NCBI RefSeq assembly: GCF_000317225.1
Contig: NZ_AJLL01000028.1
Span: forward strand, 1-64,000
Direction of reading: 5' to 3'
Origin: Fischerella thermalis PCC 7521
GTDB taxonomy: Bacteria > Cyanobacteriota > Cyanobacteriia > Cyanobacteriales > Nostocaceae
DNA length: 64,000 nt
Of the stretch, positions 1 to 8,939 are shown piece by piece. Position numbers and translations under genes: made by a program. The notes beneath the pieces were generated by a model. That model was not told the DNA's origin and ran no database searches. It worked only from the letters and a program-made list of their open reading frames with translations. Within the stretch, counting starts at the first letter, position 1. Every line of letters begins with the position of its first letter.

Positions 1-293
1 GGTCACACCCGTAAATTGTAAATTCATATTTTGATTCAACAACGCCAAAAATCGTATTTGTCGATACACCCTTTTTTGTTTACAGCACCTAACATAATTG
101 GAACACAAGTGTTTTTATTGCTGCCTAAGGTTAATGTAAGGAAGATGCGTAATTTTGTCTCAGACTTAAGAAAGATTTATTTAAGTGTATACATCTGGAA
201 AACTAAGCAAAAAACTACCCCAATGGGGTGATGTTAGGCTTGACAAAAGTCTGTCATTATGCATGTAACTATAACAATACAAGGGAATTTACT
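1..293. other. window edge, no supported gene
   Basis: AT-rich sequence with no convincing coding region. One short plus-strand frame (31-231) is open, but it has no ribosome binding site and an unremarkable composition. The segment probably holds the promoter and leader of the small gene starting at 294, whose Shine-Dalgarno-like AAGGGA lies at 281-286. Confidence 0.5.
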
Positions 294-551
294 ATGCAGC
301 AAAGAATGTGCTGGTTATCTACATCTGGCGATAATGGGGATAAGATTTTGCATTTGCAGACTGCACCTCATCAACCGTGGCGTCCTTATACAGCTTTTCC
401 TCAATATGCTGTACCAGATTACAAAATTCCAGGCGGCTCTAGAGGTTGGGCAACTTATCAGAAGCTTTTAAAGGCAGGTTGGACTTTAGTTCCAACTGCA
501 TTAGCAAACGAGTTTTCTACATCAAATGCTCTTGTGGAACTCAATTCATAG
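294..551 (+). CDS. small hypothetical protein, 85 aa
   Basis: Not recognised. The frame is open further upstream to 228, but the ATG at 294 is preferred because AAGGGA sits about 7 bases before it. The protein is soluble and has no signal peptide or membrane segment. It is rich in Trp, Pro and Tyr in its middle (PHQPWRPYTAFPQYAVPDY) and ends in a short acidic/Asn tail. It stands alone, followed by a repeat-bearing intergenic region and then the 3' end of an opposite-strand kinase gene. No function can be inferred; it could be a lineage-specific protein. Confidence 0.55.
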   Translation: MQQRMCWLSTSGDNGDKILHLQTAPHQPWRPYTAFPQYAVPDYKIPGGSRGWATYQKLLKAGWTLVPTALANEFSTSNALVELNS

Positions 552-641
552 TTGATATACCTATAAATCTTTTGTATAGGCTTTCACTGAATAATCAATC
601 CCCGTGATTACAGTGTCCACAACTACAGCATATACTCCCTC

Positions 642-885
642 ATATCATGTTCGCTTAAATACTTATTACTGTCCCGTGGGCTGGTAATAGGTAATGGGTA
701 ATCGGTAATGAGAAAAACCAATAACCAACACCGAGGCATAATATTGTACGGAGAGAGACGTTGCAATGCAACGCCTAGTTGGGATCGTTCTTTTTTATTG
801 GTAACGGTTTCAGGGATTTTATATTTCTTTACATAGTGATTGTTTATTTCCACCTACTTATTTTGGTCGGACTTGAGATTACCTA
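642..885. repeat. dispersed repeat, copy A (with TTGGTAA-type tract and palindrome)
   Basis: Occupies most of the 552-927 gap, which has no gene. The left part (ATATCATGTTC, then ATACTTATTACTGTC, then GGCTGGTAATAGG) and the middle part (CCAATAACCAACACCGAGGCATAATAT) recur at 19962-20150 and 23091-23228. The right part (TCGGACTTGAGATTACC at about 866-882) resembles the right end of the other copies. A palindrome around GTTGCAATGCAAC (about 770-782) interrupts it. This is a non-coding repeat family of unknown mobility; an open minus-strand frame over it is spurious. Confidence 0.7.
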
Positions 886-927
886 AATTCTGATGAATGT
901 GGGGGGATAATATCTGCAACTGTTTCA

Positions 928-2955
928 TCATTCATACTTCATGATTGGTTCTGGTTGGACTGGTATCCAGACTGTAAAAATTGAACCAACACCAACAGTA
1001 GATTCTACTTCAATTCGTCCCCGGTGTAGTTCCACAAGTTGTTTAGTTAATGCCAAACCCAGTCCCGTACCCTCGTAACGGCGACGGTAGGGGGTATCTA
1101 GTTGATGAAATTTTTCAAACAGTAATGGTAACTGTGCTTCAGGAATACCAATACCAGTATCTTCAACTTGAAACACTGCTGTGTCAGCTTCCATCCACAG
1201 GCGTAGAGTGACATTTCCACCTTCAGGGGTAAATTTGATCGCATTACTTAACAGATTCCATAAGATTTGTTCTACTCTTCTAACATCGGCAGTAAAGCGA
1301 TCGCTGTTTTGATCAACAAGTAACTCTAGTTTCAAAGTGACTTGCTGGCTGGTGGCTTTTTCCAGTAACGATGCAACTATATTTTCTGCAGTCTTCACCA
1401 AAGAAAACTCTGTAATATTTAAAACAGCTTTGCCTGCTTCGATCTGGGATAAATCCAGAATATCATTAATCATTTCTAATAGATGTTCGCCGCTGTCATG
1501 GATGGTTTGCAGATATTCCCGTTGGCGTTGATTCAAATCTCCCAAAGACCACCTCAGTAAAGTTGCAGACATACCAATTACGTATGTCAACGGTGTAAGT
1601 AATTCATGGCTGATGGTGGCAAGAAATTCATTGCGGAGGCGACTAGCAGCTTCCGCAGCAACTAAAGCGTCATGCAACGCCACTGTGCGTTCAACGACTC
1701 TTTGTTCGAGAGTTTGTTTTTCTTGAGTTAGCGATCGCATTAACTCAGCTTGATAAATTGCGATCGCCAATTGTTCCGCAACAGAACTTAGGAGACTTTT
1801 TTCACTCCCAGTCCACTGACGTGTTCTGTTGCACTGATGAGCAATCAACAGTCCCCAAAGTTGATCTTCAAATACAATTGGAGCTATGAATTTTGAGCGG
1901 ACTTTAATAGTTCTTAAAGCATTCAACAAACACTCTTCTAAAACATAAGTTTTTTCAACATCATCTACAGCCACAGTCAAGCCTTGGCGATACTTTTCCC
2001 ACCACGGAGAGTTGGGTACAAAGCAGTTTTCTTCCCTGTAGTTCAACACAGAAGGAATAGTATCGTCAACACGAGATTCATAAATTACACAATTTGAAGA
2101 TTGGACTAAATTAAGTGATAATGAAAAACCTAAGGCATTATTGTTTACCTGACCAAGATTTGGAATGCCGATCTGTCCTGGTTTTGGCTCAATCACATCG
2201 CCTAAAAAATTATCTTGAGAGAATAGCCCCGCAGGTAAATTGTTGTTGTTATTCAACTTCTGAGGACGGTTAAAAAGCTCCCCTACCTGTGGATAAACTA
2301 ACTTGCAAATTACTAGCCGATCTAATTCCAAAAACTTCCGCACTTGCTCAATTGCTGTTGCGATAATTACCGACAAGTCTAGACTTTGGCGAGTCTGAGT
2401 TGTAATCTGATTCAATAGGCGCTCTTGGGCAAGTTGTTTGTTGAGAGCATTCTCCACTGGCTGACAAACAGAAGCCAGAGGAGTTGTAGAATCTTGTGGT
2501 TGTGTGATTTCCTGATTTGACTGTGGCAGGAAAAAATCTAACAATAACAGCGTAAACTGACTTTGGAGTTTGACATCATTAGGAGCAAGAAGTTGACAAA
2601 AAGAATCAATTTTATGGTATCGGGGAGAATTGTGTTCAAATAAATCTCTGATATTTATCAGGAATGAGGCGATCGCTTCACAATCGAATGTTAACTTAAC
2701 ACGCAACTGCTCCGGCAAATCCGCTTTCGGCTCTGGAAAACCAATCATCAAAGCACTAAAACCCTGAGAAATGACAACTGTAAATTTTTGCCTCTGCCAT
2801 TCTTCAGGTTTACTAATCTGCTTCAGCACAGCTTCTGTCAGAATCACAAAATCACCTTCCACTGCTTGAGCCATCTGCTCTAACAATTCGCCAAGCTGAT
2901 TAAATAACTCTAAAGGCAAGGTGCGAGAAAAGCTCAAATCAGGGGAACTAAGCAT
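928..2955 (-). CDS. DICT-GAF sensor histidine kinase
   Basis: Two-component sensor kinase of about 675 aa when started at the ATG at 2955 (MLSSPDLSF). A longer open frame reaches 3153 but would run into cobN on the other strand, so the shorter start is chosen. Order: DICT sensory domain (about 10-165); a phytochrome/cyanobacteriochrome-like GAF domain (about 185-415) with an Asn-rich insertion and the typical LWGLLIAHQC strand; a HisKA domain with phospho-acceptor His in ATISHELLTPL (near 448); and HATPase_c with N box (NLLSNAIKF), G1 (DTGIGIP) and G2 (GTGLGLAL). No membrane segment is seen, so it is probably cytosolic. No response regulator is adjacent. A Cys at codon 1930-1932 aligns with the bilin-binding Cys of cyanobacteriochromes, but the following His is Leu. 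Confidence 0.9.
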   Translation of the reverse strand: MLSSPDLSFSRTLPLELFNQLGELLEQMAQAVEGDFVILTEAVLKQISKPEEWQRQKFTVVISQGFSALMIGFPEPKADLPEQLRVKLTFDCEAIASFLINIRDLFEHNSPRYHKIDSFCQLLAPNDVKLQSQFTLLLLDFFLPQSNQEITQPQDSTTPLASVCQPVENALNKQLAQERLLNQITTQTRQSLDLSVIIATAIEQVRKFLELDRLVICKLVYPQVGELFNRPQKLNNNNNLPAGLFSQDNFLGDVIEPKPGQIGIPNLGQVNNNALGFSLSLNLVQSSNCVIYESRVDDTIPSVLNYREENCFVPNSPWWEKYRQGLTVAVDDVEKTYVLEECLLNALRTIKVRSKFIAPIVFEDQLWGLLIAHQCNRTRQWTGSEKSLLSSVAEQLAIAIYQAELMRSLTQEKQTLEQRVVERTVALHDALVAAEAASRLRNEFLATISHELLTPLTYVIGMSATLLRWSLGDLNQRQREYLQTIHDSGEHLLEMINDILDLSQIEAGKAVLNITEFSLVKTAENIVASLLEKATSQQVTLKLELLVDQNSDRFTADVRRVEQILWNLLSNAIKFTPEGGNVTLRLWMEADTAVFQVEDTGIGIPEAQLPLLFEKFHQLDTPYRRRYEGTGLGLALTKQLVELHRGRIEVESTVGVGSIFTVWIPVQPEPIMKYE

Positions 2956-3040
2956 GTTCAAAAATTCGTGAAAAGAAGCTAGATGCAGTCGCTGAATTAT
3001 TTGCGTTCTAACCAACAGTTTAAGATCCTCATACAGGAAT
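2956..3040. promoter_or_regulatory. divergent kinase/cobN intergenic region
   Basis: Only 85 bases separate the chosen kinase start (2955, minus) from the cobN start (3041, plus), so both promoters must lie here or inside the partner gene. An AGGA lies 4 bases before the cobN ATG. No cobalamin-riboswitch-like structure fits in this space. Confidence 0.4.
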
Positions 3041-6000
3041 ATGCATCGTATTAATGCCACTCCGGGAGGTTGGAACCTCCAATCAGAAGGTGTAAGCTTC
3101 CTAGAACAAACTCCAGCTCCCCTTGTATTGCTGACGGCTGCTGACACCGACATTCAAACTTTGGCAGCTACAATCCCCAAGTTACCTACAAAATTTCCTG
3201 CATTTAGAGTTGCTAACCTATTGAACTTGCAGCATCAAGTTAGCATTGATAACTATGGCGAGCAAGTTTTACAACAAGCACAAGTAATTATCCTGCGCTT
3301 ACTAGGAGGACGTTCCTATTGGGCTTACGGGTTAGAGGTAGTGCAGGAAATAGCACAAAACAATGATATAAACCTCATTGTAATGCCAGGGGACGATGCT
3401 CTTGATCCTGCTCTTATGTCCCACTCTACCCTGCCTTTGGGTGTTGTGAACAAAATCTGGCGCTATTTCAACGAAGGTGGCACAGAAAATATTGCTAATG
3501 CCTTGCAATATATTGCTGATCATTGCCTTTCCACTTCCTTTAATCCACCACCACCCCAGGTAGTTCCGCGTATCGGGCTGTATTCTTGGTTGGGGAAATT
3601 GGCAGGTGGGAAACTTCCCATCACTGCCAAAGTCGGTATCCTCTTCTACCGCGCCCATTATTTGGCGGGAAATACCAAAGTCATTGATGCTTTGTGCGAA
3701 GCTTTGGCAAAACGGAATTTAGAACCTGTACCAGTGTTTGTTTCTTCGCTGCGTGAACTTGATGTGCAAGAGGAGTTGAGCGAAATTTTTCAACCAAAAG
3801 ACTCGCAGTCAATATCTGTACTGCTGAATACTACTAGTTTTTCTTTGGCGCGGTTGGAAACAGAAGCACCCCAACTAGAACTGTGGCAAAAATTAGATGT
3901 GCCTGTTTTACAGGTAATTTTAAGTGGTGGTACTGTGGAACAGTGGCAGAAGCAGTTTCAAGGACTTTCCCCCCGGGACATCGCCATGAATGTGGCACTA
4001 CCAGAAGTAGATGGACGGATTATTAGTCGGGCTGTATCTTTTAAAGCAGTGCAAACTTGGCATCCCCAGTTAGAAACTGATGTCATGGTTTATGAACCTG
4101 TGGGCGATCGCATTGAGTTTGTTGCGGAATTAGCTTCTAACTGGGTGCGTTTGCGTTCTAAGCCGCCCCAAGAACGACGTATTGCTTTGATTTTGGCAAA
4201 TTACCCTACCCGTGATGGCCGCATTGCCAATGGTGTCGGATTAGACACACCTGCTAGTTGTGTAGAAATTCTTCGGGCTTTACAGTTGGCAGGGTATGAG
4301 GTGGAAAAGATTCCTGCTACTGGTGATGAATTAATCCGGCTGCTCACTGGTGGGGTAACGAATGATCCGGAAGGTAGGGAGTTGCGTCCGGTGCAGCAAA
4401 GTGTTTCTGCACAGGAGTATCAGGAGTATTTTGCTAGTTTGCCCCAAGAAGTGCAGCAGGGGATTTGCGATCGGTGGGATGGTTTTTTGGAGACGAACCA
4501 CCAAGACGCCAAGGACGCCAAGAAAGAGAGAGAGAATAATCACAATTTCACTGGTGATCTTGCTGTTTCTGGTTTTCAATTCGGTAACATATTTGTGGGA
4601 ATTCAGCCCGCGCGGGGTTATGATGTTGACCCGAGTTTGAATTATCATGCACCAGATTTGGAACCAACTCATGCCTATTTGGCTTTTTATTACTGGGTAA
4701 GGGAATGTTTTGGCGCGGATGCTGTGGTACATGTAGGTAAACATGGGAATTTGGAATGGTTGCCTGGTAAGAGTGTGGCTTTATCAAGTAGTTGTTACAC
4801 AGAGGTAGCTTTGGGGGCGCTTCCCCATTTGTATCCGTTTATTGTCAATGATCCTGGTGAGGGTTCCCAGGCGAAACGTCGCGCCCAAGCGGTGATTGTA
4901 GATCATCTGACGCCGCCTTTGACTCGTGCGGAATTATATGGTGGTTTACAGCAGCTGGAAAATTTAATTGATGAGTATTACGAGGCAGAGAGTTTAGATC
5001 CAGGGCGTTTAAGCGCAGTTTGCTCGCGCATCCAAGAATTAATTCTCAAAGAAAATCTTCACCTGGATTTGAAATTGGTTAATAGCCAAGAACAATTACT
5101 AATTGGCAAAATTGATGGTTATTTGTGTGAATTGAAAGAAGCCCAAATTCGTGATGGTTTACATATTTTTGGGCAATGTCCAAGCGGTAGGCAACTACGA
5201 GATTTAATAGTAGCGATCGCTCGTCATCCCAATCGTTATCATCATGGCTTGACTCGCGCCATCGCTGAAGATTTGGACTTAGATTTTGATCCGTTGACAG
5301 CAGATTTCACTGCACAGCTATCACCTCACAGCCAGCAAATTCTCCGAAAAAAATTTCAGCGTCCCTGTCGCACTGTTGGCGATGCGGTTGAAGTTCTGGA
5401 AACATACGCCGCCACCCTCGTAGAAAATATCATCTCTTCCCCCACCCCTCCACCCTCCACTCCCTCCCTCACCTGGATACATTCGCGTCTCCTTCCTGCT
5501 TTACAAAAAACTCACCAAGAAATTACTCATCTGCTGCATGGACTTGATGGTAGGTACGTCAAGAGCGCCCCTGCTGGTGCGCCTACCCGTGGACGACCAG
5601 AGGTTTTGCCTACTGGCAATAATTTTTACACTTTTGATATTCGTGCTTTACCCACAGAAATAGCTTGGGATATAGGTAGGAAAGCAGCGGAGACTTTGAT
5701 TGAATGCTACACACAGGAGCATGGCGAGTATCCTAAAACACTGGGTTTATCCCTGTGGGGAACTGCCACTATGCGAACTGGAGGTGATGATATTGCTGAA
5801 GCTTTGGCTTTGTTGGGTGTACAGCCTGTTTGGGATGGTGCAGCAAGGCGGGTTGTAGATTTTGAAATTTTGCCGTTGTCAGTGTTAGGACGCCCACGGG
5901 TGGATGTGACATTAAGAATTTCTGGATTTTTCCGGGATGCTTTTCCTAATCTGATAAGTTTATTTGACCAAGCAGTTGCAGCAGTAGCAATCTTGGATGA

Positions 6001-6862
6001 ACCTCCATCATTAAACCCGCTCGCCGCACAAGTTCGTCAAGAAACAGATTTTTGGATGAAACAAGGCTTGAGTTCACAAGAGGCGCAGGTGCGATCGCGT
6101 TATCGGGTGTTTGGTTCTAAGCCAGGCGCTTATGGTGCTGGACTGCAAGGTCTAATAGAATCACAAAATTGGACAGATGATCAAGATTTAGCGCGTGCCT
6201 ACATTAACTGGAGTTGCTACGCCTATACTAGTTGCCCCTCTCAAGAAGGATTAGGAGAGTTAGGGGGCGTTTCGGCACCTGAAGCCTTTGAGCAACGTCT
6301 ATCACAGATGCAGATTGTCTTACATAATCAAGACAATCGTGAACACGACATCCTTGATTCCGATGATTATTACCAATTTCAAGGAGGTTTAACAGCAGCA
6401 GTACGTTCTATCCAGGGGACAAATCCCCAAACTTATTTTGGTGATAATTCCATGACTGCTAAACCGCGAGTCCGGACTCTCAAAGAAGAAATTGCTAGAG
6501 TATATCGTTCTCGTGTAGTCAATCCGAAATGGATAGCAGGAGTCATGCGCCATGGTTATAAAGGTGCATTTGAAATGGCAGCGACGGTAGATTATTTATT
6601 TGCCTACGATGCTACAGCCAAATGTGTAGAAGATCATATGTATGAGGGAATCGCACAAGCGTACTTGTTCGATCCTGTTGTCAGTGAATTCATCCAGAGT
6701 AGAAACCCGTATGCCTTACGTGATATAGCTGAGAGGCTTTTGGAAGCACAAAAACGCGGTTTATGGCAGGATGCAAATTTACAGACACTCGAAAATTTGA
6801 GAAACTTAGTTCATCAAGCAGAAGCAGTAATAGAACAAAAATCAACGTATCTCGAAAAGTAG
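3041..6862 (+). CDS. cobN: cobaltochelatase subunit CobN
   Basis: Large subunit of the ATP-dependent cobaltochelatase that inserts cobalt into the corrin ring (hydrogenobyrinic acid a,c-diamide) during cobalamin synthesis; it is related to the Mg-chelatase H subunit. The 1273-aa length and the N terminus MHRINATPGGWN fit cyanobacterial CobN. The family blocks HAYLAFYYW, VHVGKHGNLEWLPGK, GAPTRGRPEVLPTG and MRTGGDDIAEALALLG are all present. CobS/CobT are not in the window; in cyanobacteria the Mg-chelatase ChlI/ChlD subunits are thought to serve instead. Two low-complexity stretches look like repeat insertions in frame: residues about 485-502 (NHQDAKDAKKE) and about 800-812 (SSPTPPPSTPS). ATG with AGGA 4 bases upstream. 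The next gene starts 13 bases downstream. Confidence 0.95.
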   Translation: MHRINATPGGWNLQSEGVSFLEQTPAPLVLLTAADTDIQTLAATIPKLPTKFPAFRVANLLNLQHQVSIDNYGEQVLQQAQVIILRLLGGRSYWAYGLEVVQEIAQNNDINLIVMPGDDALDPALMSHSTLPLGVVNKIWRYFNEGGTENIANALQYIADHCLSTSFNPPPPQVVPRIGLYSWLGKLAGGKLPITAKVGILFYRAHYLAGNTKVIDALCEALAKRNLEPVPVFVSSLRELDVQEELSEIFQPKDSQSISVLLNTTSFSLARLETEAPQLELWQKLDVPVLQVILSGGTVEQWQKQFQGLSPRDIAMNVALPEVDGRIISRAVSFKAVQTWHPQLETDVMVYEPVGDRIEFVAELASNWVRLRSKPPQERRIALILANYPTRDGRIANGVGLDTPASCVEILRALQLAGYEVEKIPATGDELIRLLTGGVTNDPEGRELRPVQQSVSAQEYQEYFASLPQEVQQGICDRWDGFLETNHQDAKDAKKERENNHNFTGDLAVSGFQFGNIFVGIQPARGYDVDPSLNYHAPDLEPTHAYLAFYYWVRECFGADAVVHVGKHGNLEWLPGKSVALSSSCYTEVALGALPHLYPFIVNDPGEGSQAKRRAQAVIVDHLTPPLTRAELYGGLQQLENLIDEYYEAESLDPGRLSAVCSRIQELILKENLHLDLKLVNSQEQLLIGKIDGYLCELKEAQIRDGLHIFGQCPSGRQLRDLIVAIARHPNRYHHGLTRAIAEDLDLDFDPLTADFTAQLSPHSQQILRKKFQRPCRTVGDAVEVLETYAATLVENIISSPTPPPSTPSLTWIHSRLLPALQKTHQEITHLLHGLDGRYVKSAPAGAPTRGRPEVLPTGNNFYTFDIRALPTEIAWDIGRKAAETLIECYTQEHGEYPKTLGLSLWGTATMRTGGDDIAEALALLGVQPVWDGAARRVVDFEILPLSVLGRPRVDVTLRISGFFRDAFPNLISLFDQAVAAVAILDEPPSLNPLAAQVRQETDFWMKQGLSSQEAQVRSRYRVFGSKPGAYGAGLQGLIESQNWTDDQDLARAYINWSCYAYTSCPSQEGLGELGGVSAPEAFEQRLSQMQIVLHNQDNREHDILDSDDYYQFQGGLTAAVRSIQGTNPQTYFGDNSMTAKPRVRTLKEEIARVYRSRVVNPKWIAGVMRHGYKGAFEMAATVDYLFAYDATAKCVEDHMYEGIAQAYLFDPVVSEFIQSRNPYALRDIAERLLEAQKRGLWQDANLQTLENLRNLVHQAEAVIEQKSTYLEK
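4495..4545 (+). repeat. CCACCAAGACGCCAAGG-type dispersed repeat inside cobN
   Basis: The DNA encoding NHQDAKDAKKE contains the motif ACCACCAAGACGCCAAGG. The related intergenic form ACCACAAAGACACCAAGAC lies at 25748-25766. The repeat keeps the cobN frame open and adds roughly 18 residues. Confidence 0.6.
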
Positions 6863-6875
6863 TGTAGGGAAATCT

Positions 6876-8036
6876 ATGGACAATCTTGCGTATTTGCACG
6901 TAGCTTTTGCCTACGAGGAGTCTCCGTCAAGTGAATTAGTTTTCCTAAGTTCTTGGTTGGAGAACACAGCGGCACCAGATTGGAAACGTCTTTCCGCTAA
7001 GGCTTGGAAGCATATGCTTCCCCTTGTTCTCAGTTTGTCTATTCTCAGTGCTGTTGGTAGTGCTTTGGCATTGGAAAGAGGTGATCAAGGGCCTTCTGTT
7101 CGCTCCTTGCAACAAAAGTTAAAAAATGCGGGTTTTTATCAAGCGCCCATTACCCAAGTATACGACTTTGATACAGAAGCTGCCGTCCGGCGTTTTCAAA
7201 AAGCTGCTGGCATTCAAGTAAACGGCATTGCTGATCCAACAACTTTACAAACACTACAAAAATGGCCCAAAGGTAGTAATAGTAGCCAACTCTCAAAACT
7301 CAGTAATTTGAGTAATCCAACTCCTAAACTCAGTACTGTGAGTTATAGACCTCAACAACCCAGTACTGTGAACATTACTACAGCCAATAAGCGCCGTAAT
7401 CCTAATCTATTACAGAAAGGTGACGAAGGACAAGCAGTCAAAATCTTGCAAGAGCGCTTACGAATAGCAGGCTATTATTACGGAAAATCTACGGGTATAT
7501 TTGGTCCGATTACTGAAGAAGCTGTGAAGCGGTTCCAACAAGCCTATAACCTCAGAGTTGACGGTGTTGTGGGACCAGCAACAAGCCGGAGATTACCACC
7601 AGTGGGTGTTGGTTATGGAGATGACACACCTAAACCAGCAAAAAATAGAGATAATCTCACAGTAGGCGATCGCGGGGAGGTTGTGAGAGTCCTGCAAGCA
7701 CAGCTGATAAAAGCTGGATATTTACAGGGAGAGCCAAATGGCTACTATGGACCGTATACAGCTGATGCAGTAAGGCGATTCCAGGCTGATAACTACCTAA
7801 AAGCAACTGGTATTGCAGGTCCTACAACTAGAGCCAAGTTGTACAGTATGCTAAATCCTACTTCTAAATCTAAGAGTGAATTTAGTGTTCTGGAAATACA
7901 AAGACGACTTCAAGAGCGTGGTTTTTACAAAGGACCCCTCAATGGTGTGATGGGAGATGAAACAAAACGAGCTATTAAACAAGCTCAAGAATTTTATGGC
8001 ATCAGTCTGAGTGACGTGAGAAGCGGAACATATTAG
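6876..8036 (+). CDS. peptidoglycan-binding repeat protein (alr1690-like)
   Basis: Putative cell-wall-binding protein, 386 aa. One hydrophobic segment (about 46-66, HMLPLVLSLSILSAVGSALA) is a membrane anchor or late signal sequence after a charged 45-residue cytoplasmic stretch. Four PG_binding_1-type repeats follow at about 66-130, 170-245, 262-325 and 340-380, each of the form GD.G..V..LQ..L...G(F/Y)Y and ending FGP.T..AV..FQ. No catalytic domain is seen. It starts 13 bases after cobN (GGGAAA before the ATG), so cotranscription is plausible. It is convergent with furA 122 bases away with no clear terminator between, the arrangement of alr1690 and furA in Anabaena PCC 7120. Confidence 0.9.
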   Translation: MDNLAYLHVAFAYEESPSSELVFLSSWLENTAAPDWKRLSAKAWKHMLPLVLSLSILSAVGSALALERGDQGPSVRSLQQKLKNAGFYQAPITQVYDFDTEAAVRRFQKAAGIQVNGIADPTTLQTLQKWPKGSNSSQLSKLSNLSNPTPKLSTVSYRPQQPSTVNITTANKRRNPNLLQKGDEGQAVKILQERLRIAGYYYGKSTGIFGPITEEAVKRFQQAYNLRVDGVVGPATSRRLPPVGVGYGDDTPKPAKNRDNLTVGDRGEVVRVLQAQLIKAGYLQGEPNGYYGPYTADAVRRFQADNYLKATGIAGPTTRAKLYSMLNPTSKSKSEFSVLEIQRRLQERGFYKGPLNGVMGDETKRAIKQAQEFYGISLSDVRSGTY

Positions 8037-8700
8037 CTCCGCTCAGTTGTCAGTATTGATACTTAACAGCTTGCCTATCCCCACTCACAGCCAGTCGAAA
8101 ACTGTTCAAACAATTTTTTTCTTTGATCTCAGCACATCCCCAATAATTTACTCAAGTACTACAAAGGCATTAATGCTCGTTGACACTTGGGGCAAACAGC
8201 ATGGATTGTCAACTGGCAATCAAGCAGTTGATAACCTTCTTTTTGAGCAGTTTTCGCACCAATTTTTAAGATAGAGTCATTTTTGAACTCTATAGTTGTG
8301 TTGCATCTGACACAGATCAGATGGTGGTGATGATAGGGATAAGGTTGGTTCAATTCATAATGCTTATGTCCTTCTCCCAACTCCAGTTCCCGCAAAATTC
8401 CCATCCGCGCCATCAACTTGAGGGTGCGGTAGATGGTTGACAAGCTAATTCCTTCGCCATTGGATTCTAGCCTATGATACAAATCCTCTGCACTGAGATG
8501 TTCACCTTGCGGAAGATCCTGAAAAATGTGTAGAATCGTTTCTCGCTGGGGTGTTAAACGCCAGCCGCGATCATTAAGTTCTGCCTTGAGTGAAGCAGCT
8601 GTGTAGACAGTCATACTAATTTTTCTCAACAAACCCTTTCAGCTGAGAATATAACAAAACTTGAGGGTAATTTGCAACAATGATGTCTTATTGAGAACAT
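8037..8700 (+). ncRNA. possible antisense RNA to furA (alpha-furA-like)
   Basis: Inference from synteny. In Anabaena PCC 7120 the gene convergent with furA (alr1690) is transcribed through furA, giving a cis-antisense RNA that lowers FurA. Here gene order and orientation are the same, and 8037-8158 has no GC hairpin plus T-run that would stop transcription toward furA. The 3' end is arbitrary. A short plus-strand frame at 8047-8274 is probably not translated. Confidence 0.3.
8159..8614 (-). CDS. furA: ferric uptake regulator FurA
   Basis: Fe-dependent (and in Anabaena heme- and redox-sensitive) transcriptional regulator of iron uptake and oxidative stress genes. Started at the ATG at 8614 it is 151 aa, the length of Anabaena FurA; a frame extension to a TTG at 8632 is less likely because GAGAA sits 8 bases before the 8614 ATG. 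Winged helix at about 1-85 (LTPQRETILHIF; ISLSTIYRTLKLM recognition helix); His-rich metal site HYELNQPYPYHHHH; Cys pairs C101-VR-C104 and C141-PK-C144, plus C133, exactly the positions described for Anabaena FurA. It lies downstream of sigC on the same strand and convergent with the PG-binding gene. FurB/Zur and FurC/PerR are less likely given the cysteine layout and synteny. Confidence 0.93.
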   Translation of the reverse strand: MTVYTAASLKAELNDRGWRLTPQRETILHIFQDLPQGEHLSAEDLYHRLESNGEGISLSTIYRTLKLMARMGILRELELGEGHKHYELNQPYPYHHHHLICVRCNTTIEFKNDSILKIGAKTAQKEGYQLLDCQLTIHAVCPKCQRALMPL

Positions 8701-8703
8701 TTA
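8687..8703 (-). promoter_or_regulatory. candidate iron box upstream of furA
   Basis: On the minus strand this reads AAATGTTCTCAATAAGA, an AT-rich partial match to cyanobacterial Fur boxes, about 73 bases before the furA ATG. FurA is autoregulated in Anabaena. The match is weak and judged by eye. Confidence 0.25.
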
Positions 8704-8870
8704 CTAAATGCTATGGCACGAGCTATGAAAAATTAATAGGTAACACACTCTATTGTGATCCCCGTGAGAAAAATCTCTTGACGAAATAAACTTTTGAGAC
8801 ACAGTTCCATTAACTGCAAATCATTTGCCATAGCTTAGTCAGGCTTTTGGGGAGGGGGATCAAAAATAAT

Positions 8871-8938
8871 TGGTTGTTGGTTGGTTGTTGGCTGTTGTTT
8901 GGAGTTACTACCATCTAACAACTATCAACTATCAACTC
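8871..8938. repeat. TTGGTTG/ATCAACT short tandem repeats between furA and sigC
   Basis: GGTTGTTGGTTGGTTGTTGG on the left and CAACTATCAACTATCAACTC on the right form partly complementary heptamer-type tracts just after the sigC stop. The rest of the 8615-8939 gap is AT-rich and holds the furA promoter region; no gene is seen. Confidence 0.55.
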
Positions 8939-8939
8939 A

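Noticed and set aside
31-231. Short plus-strand open frame (66 codons)
   Set aside because: No ribosome site, no recognisable motif, and composition like the surrounding AT-rich non-coding DNA.
623-853. Minus-strand open frame of 76 codons
   Set aside because: It lies wholly within dispersed repeat copy A, which recurs elsewhere without this frame.
2956-3040. Cobalamin riboswitch before cobN
   Set aside because: Only 85 bases are available and no typical conserved core was seen.
2956-3153. N-terminal extension of the sensor kinase to 741 aa
   Set aside because: It would overlap the start of cobN head to head and adds a sequence not typical of DICT kinases; the ATG at 2955 fits better.
8047-8274. 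Plus-strand frame of 75 codons downstream of the PG-binding gene
   Set aside because: Overlaps the 3' part of furA in antisense, has no ribosome site, and its sequence is not protein-like; better explained as antisense RNA.
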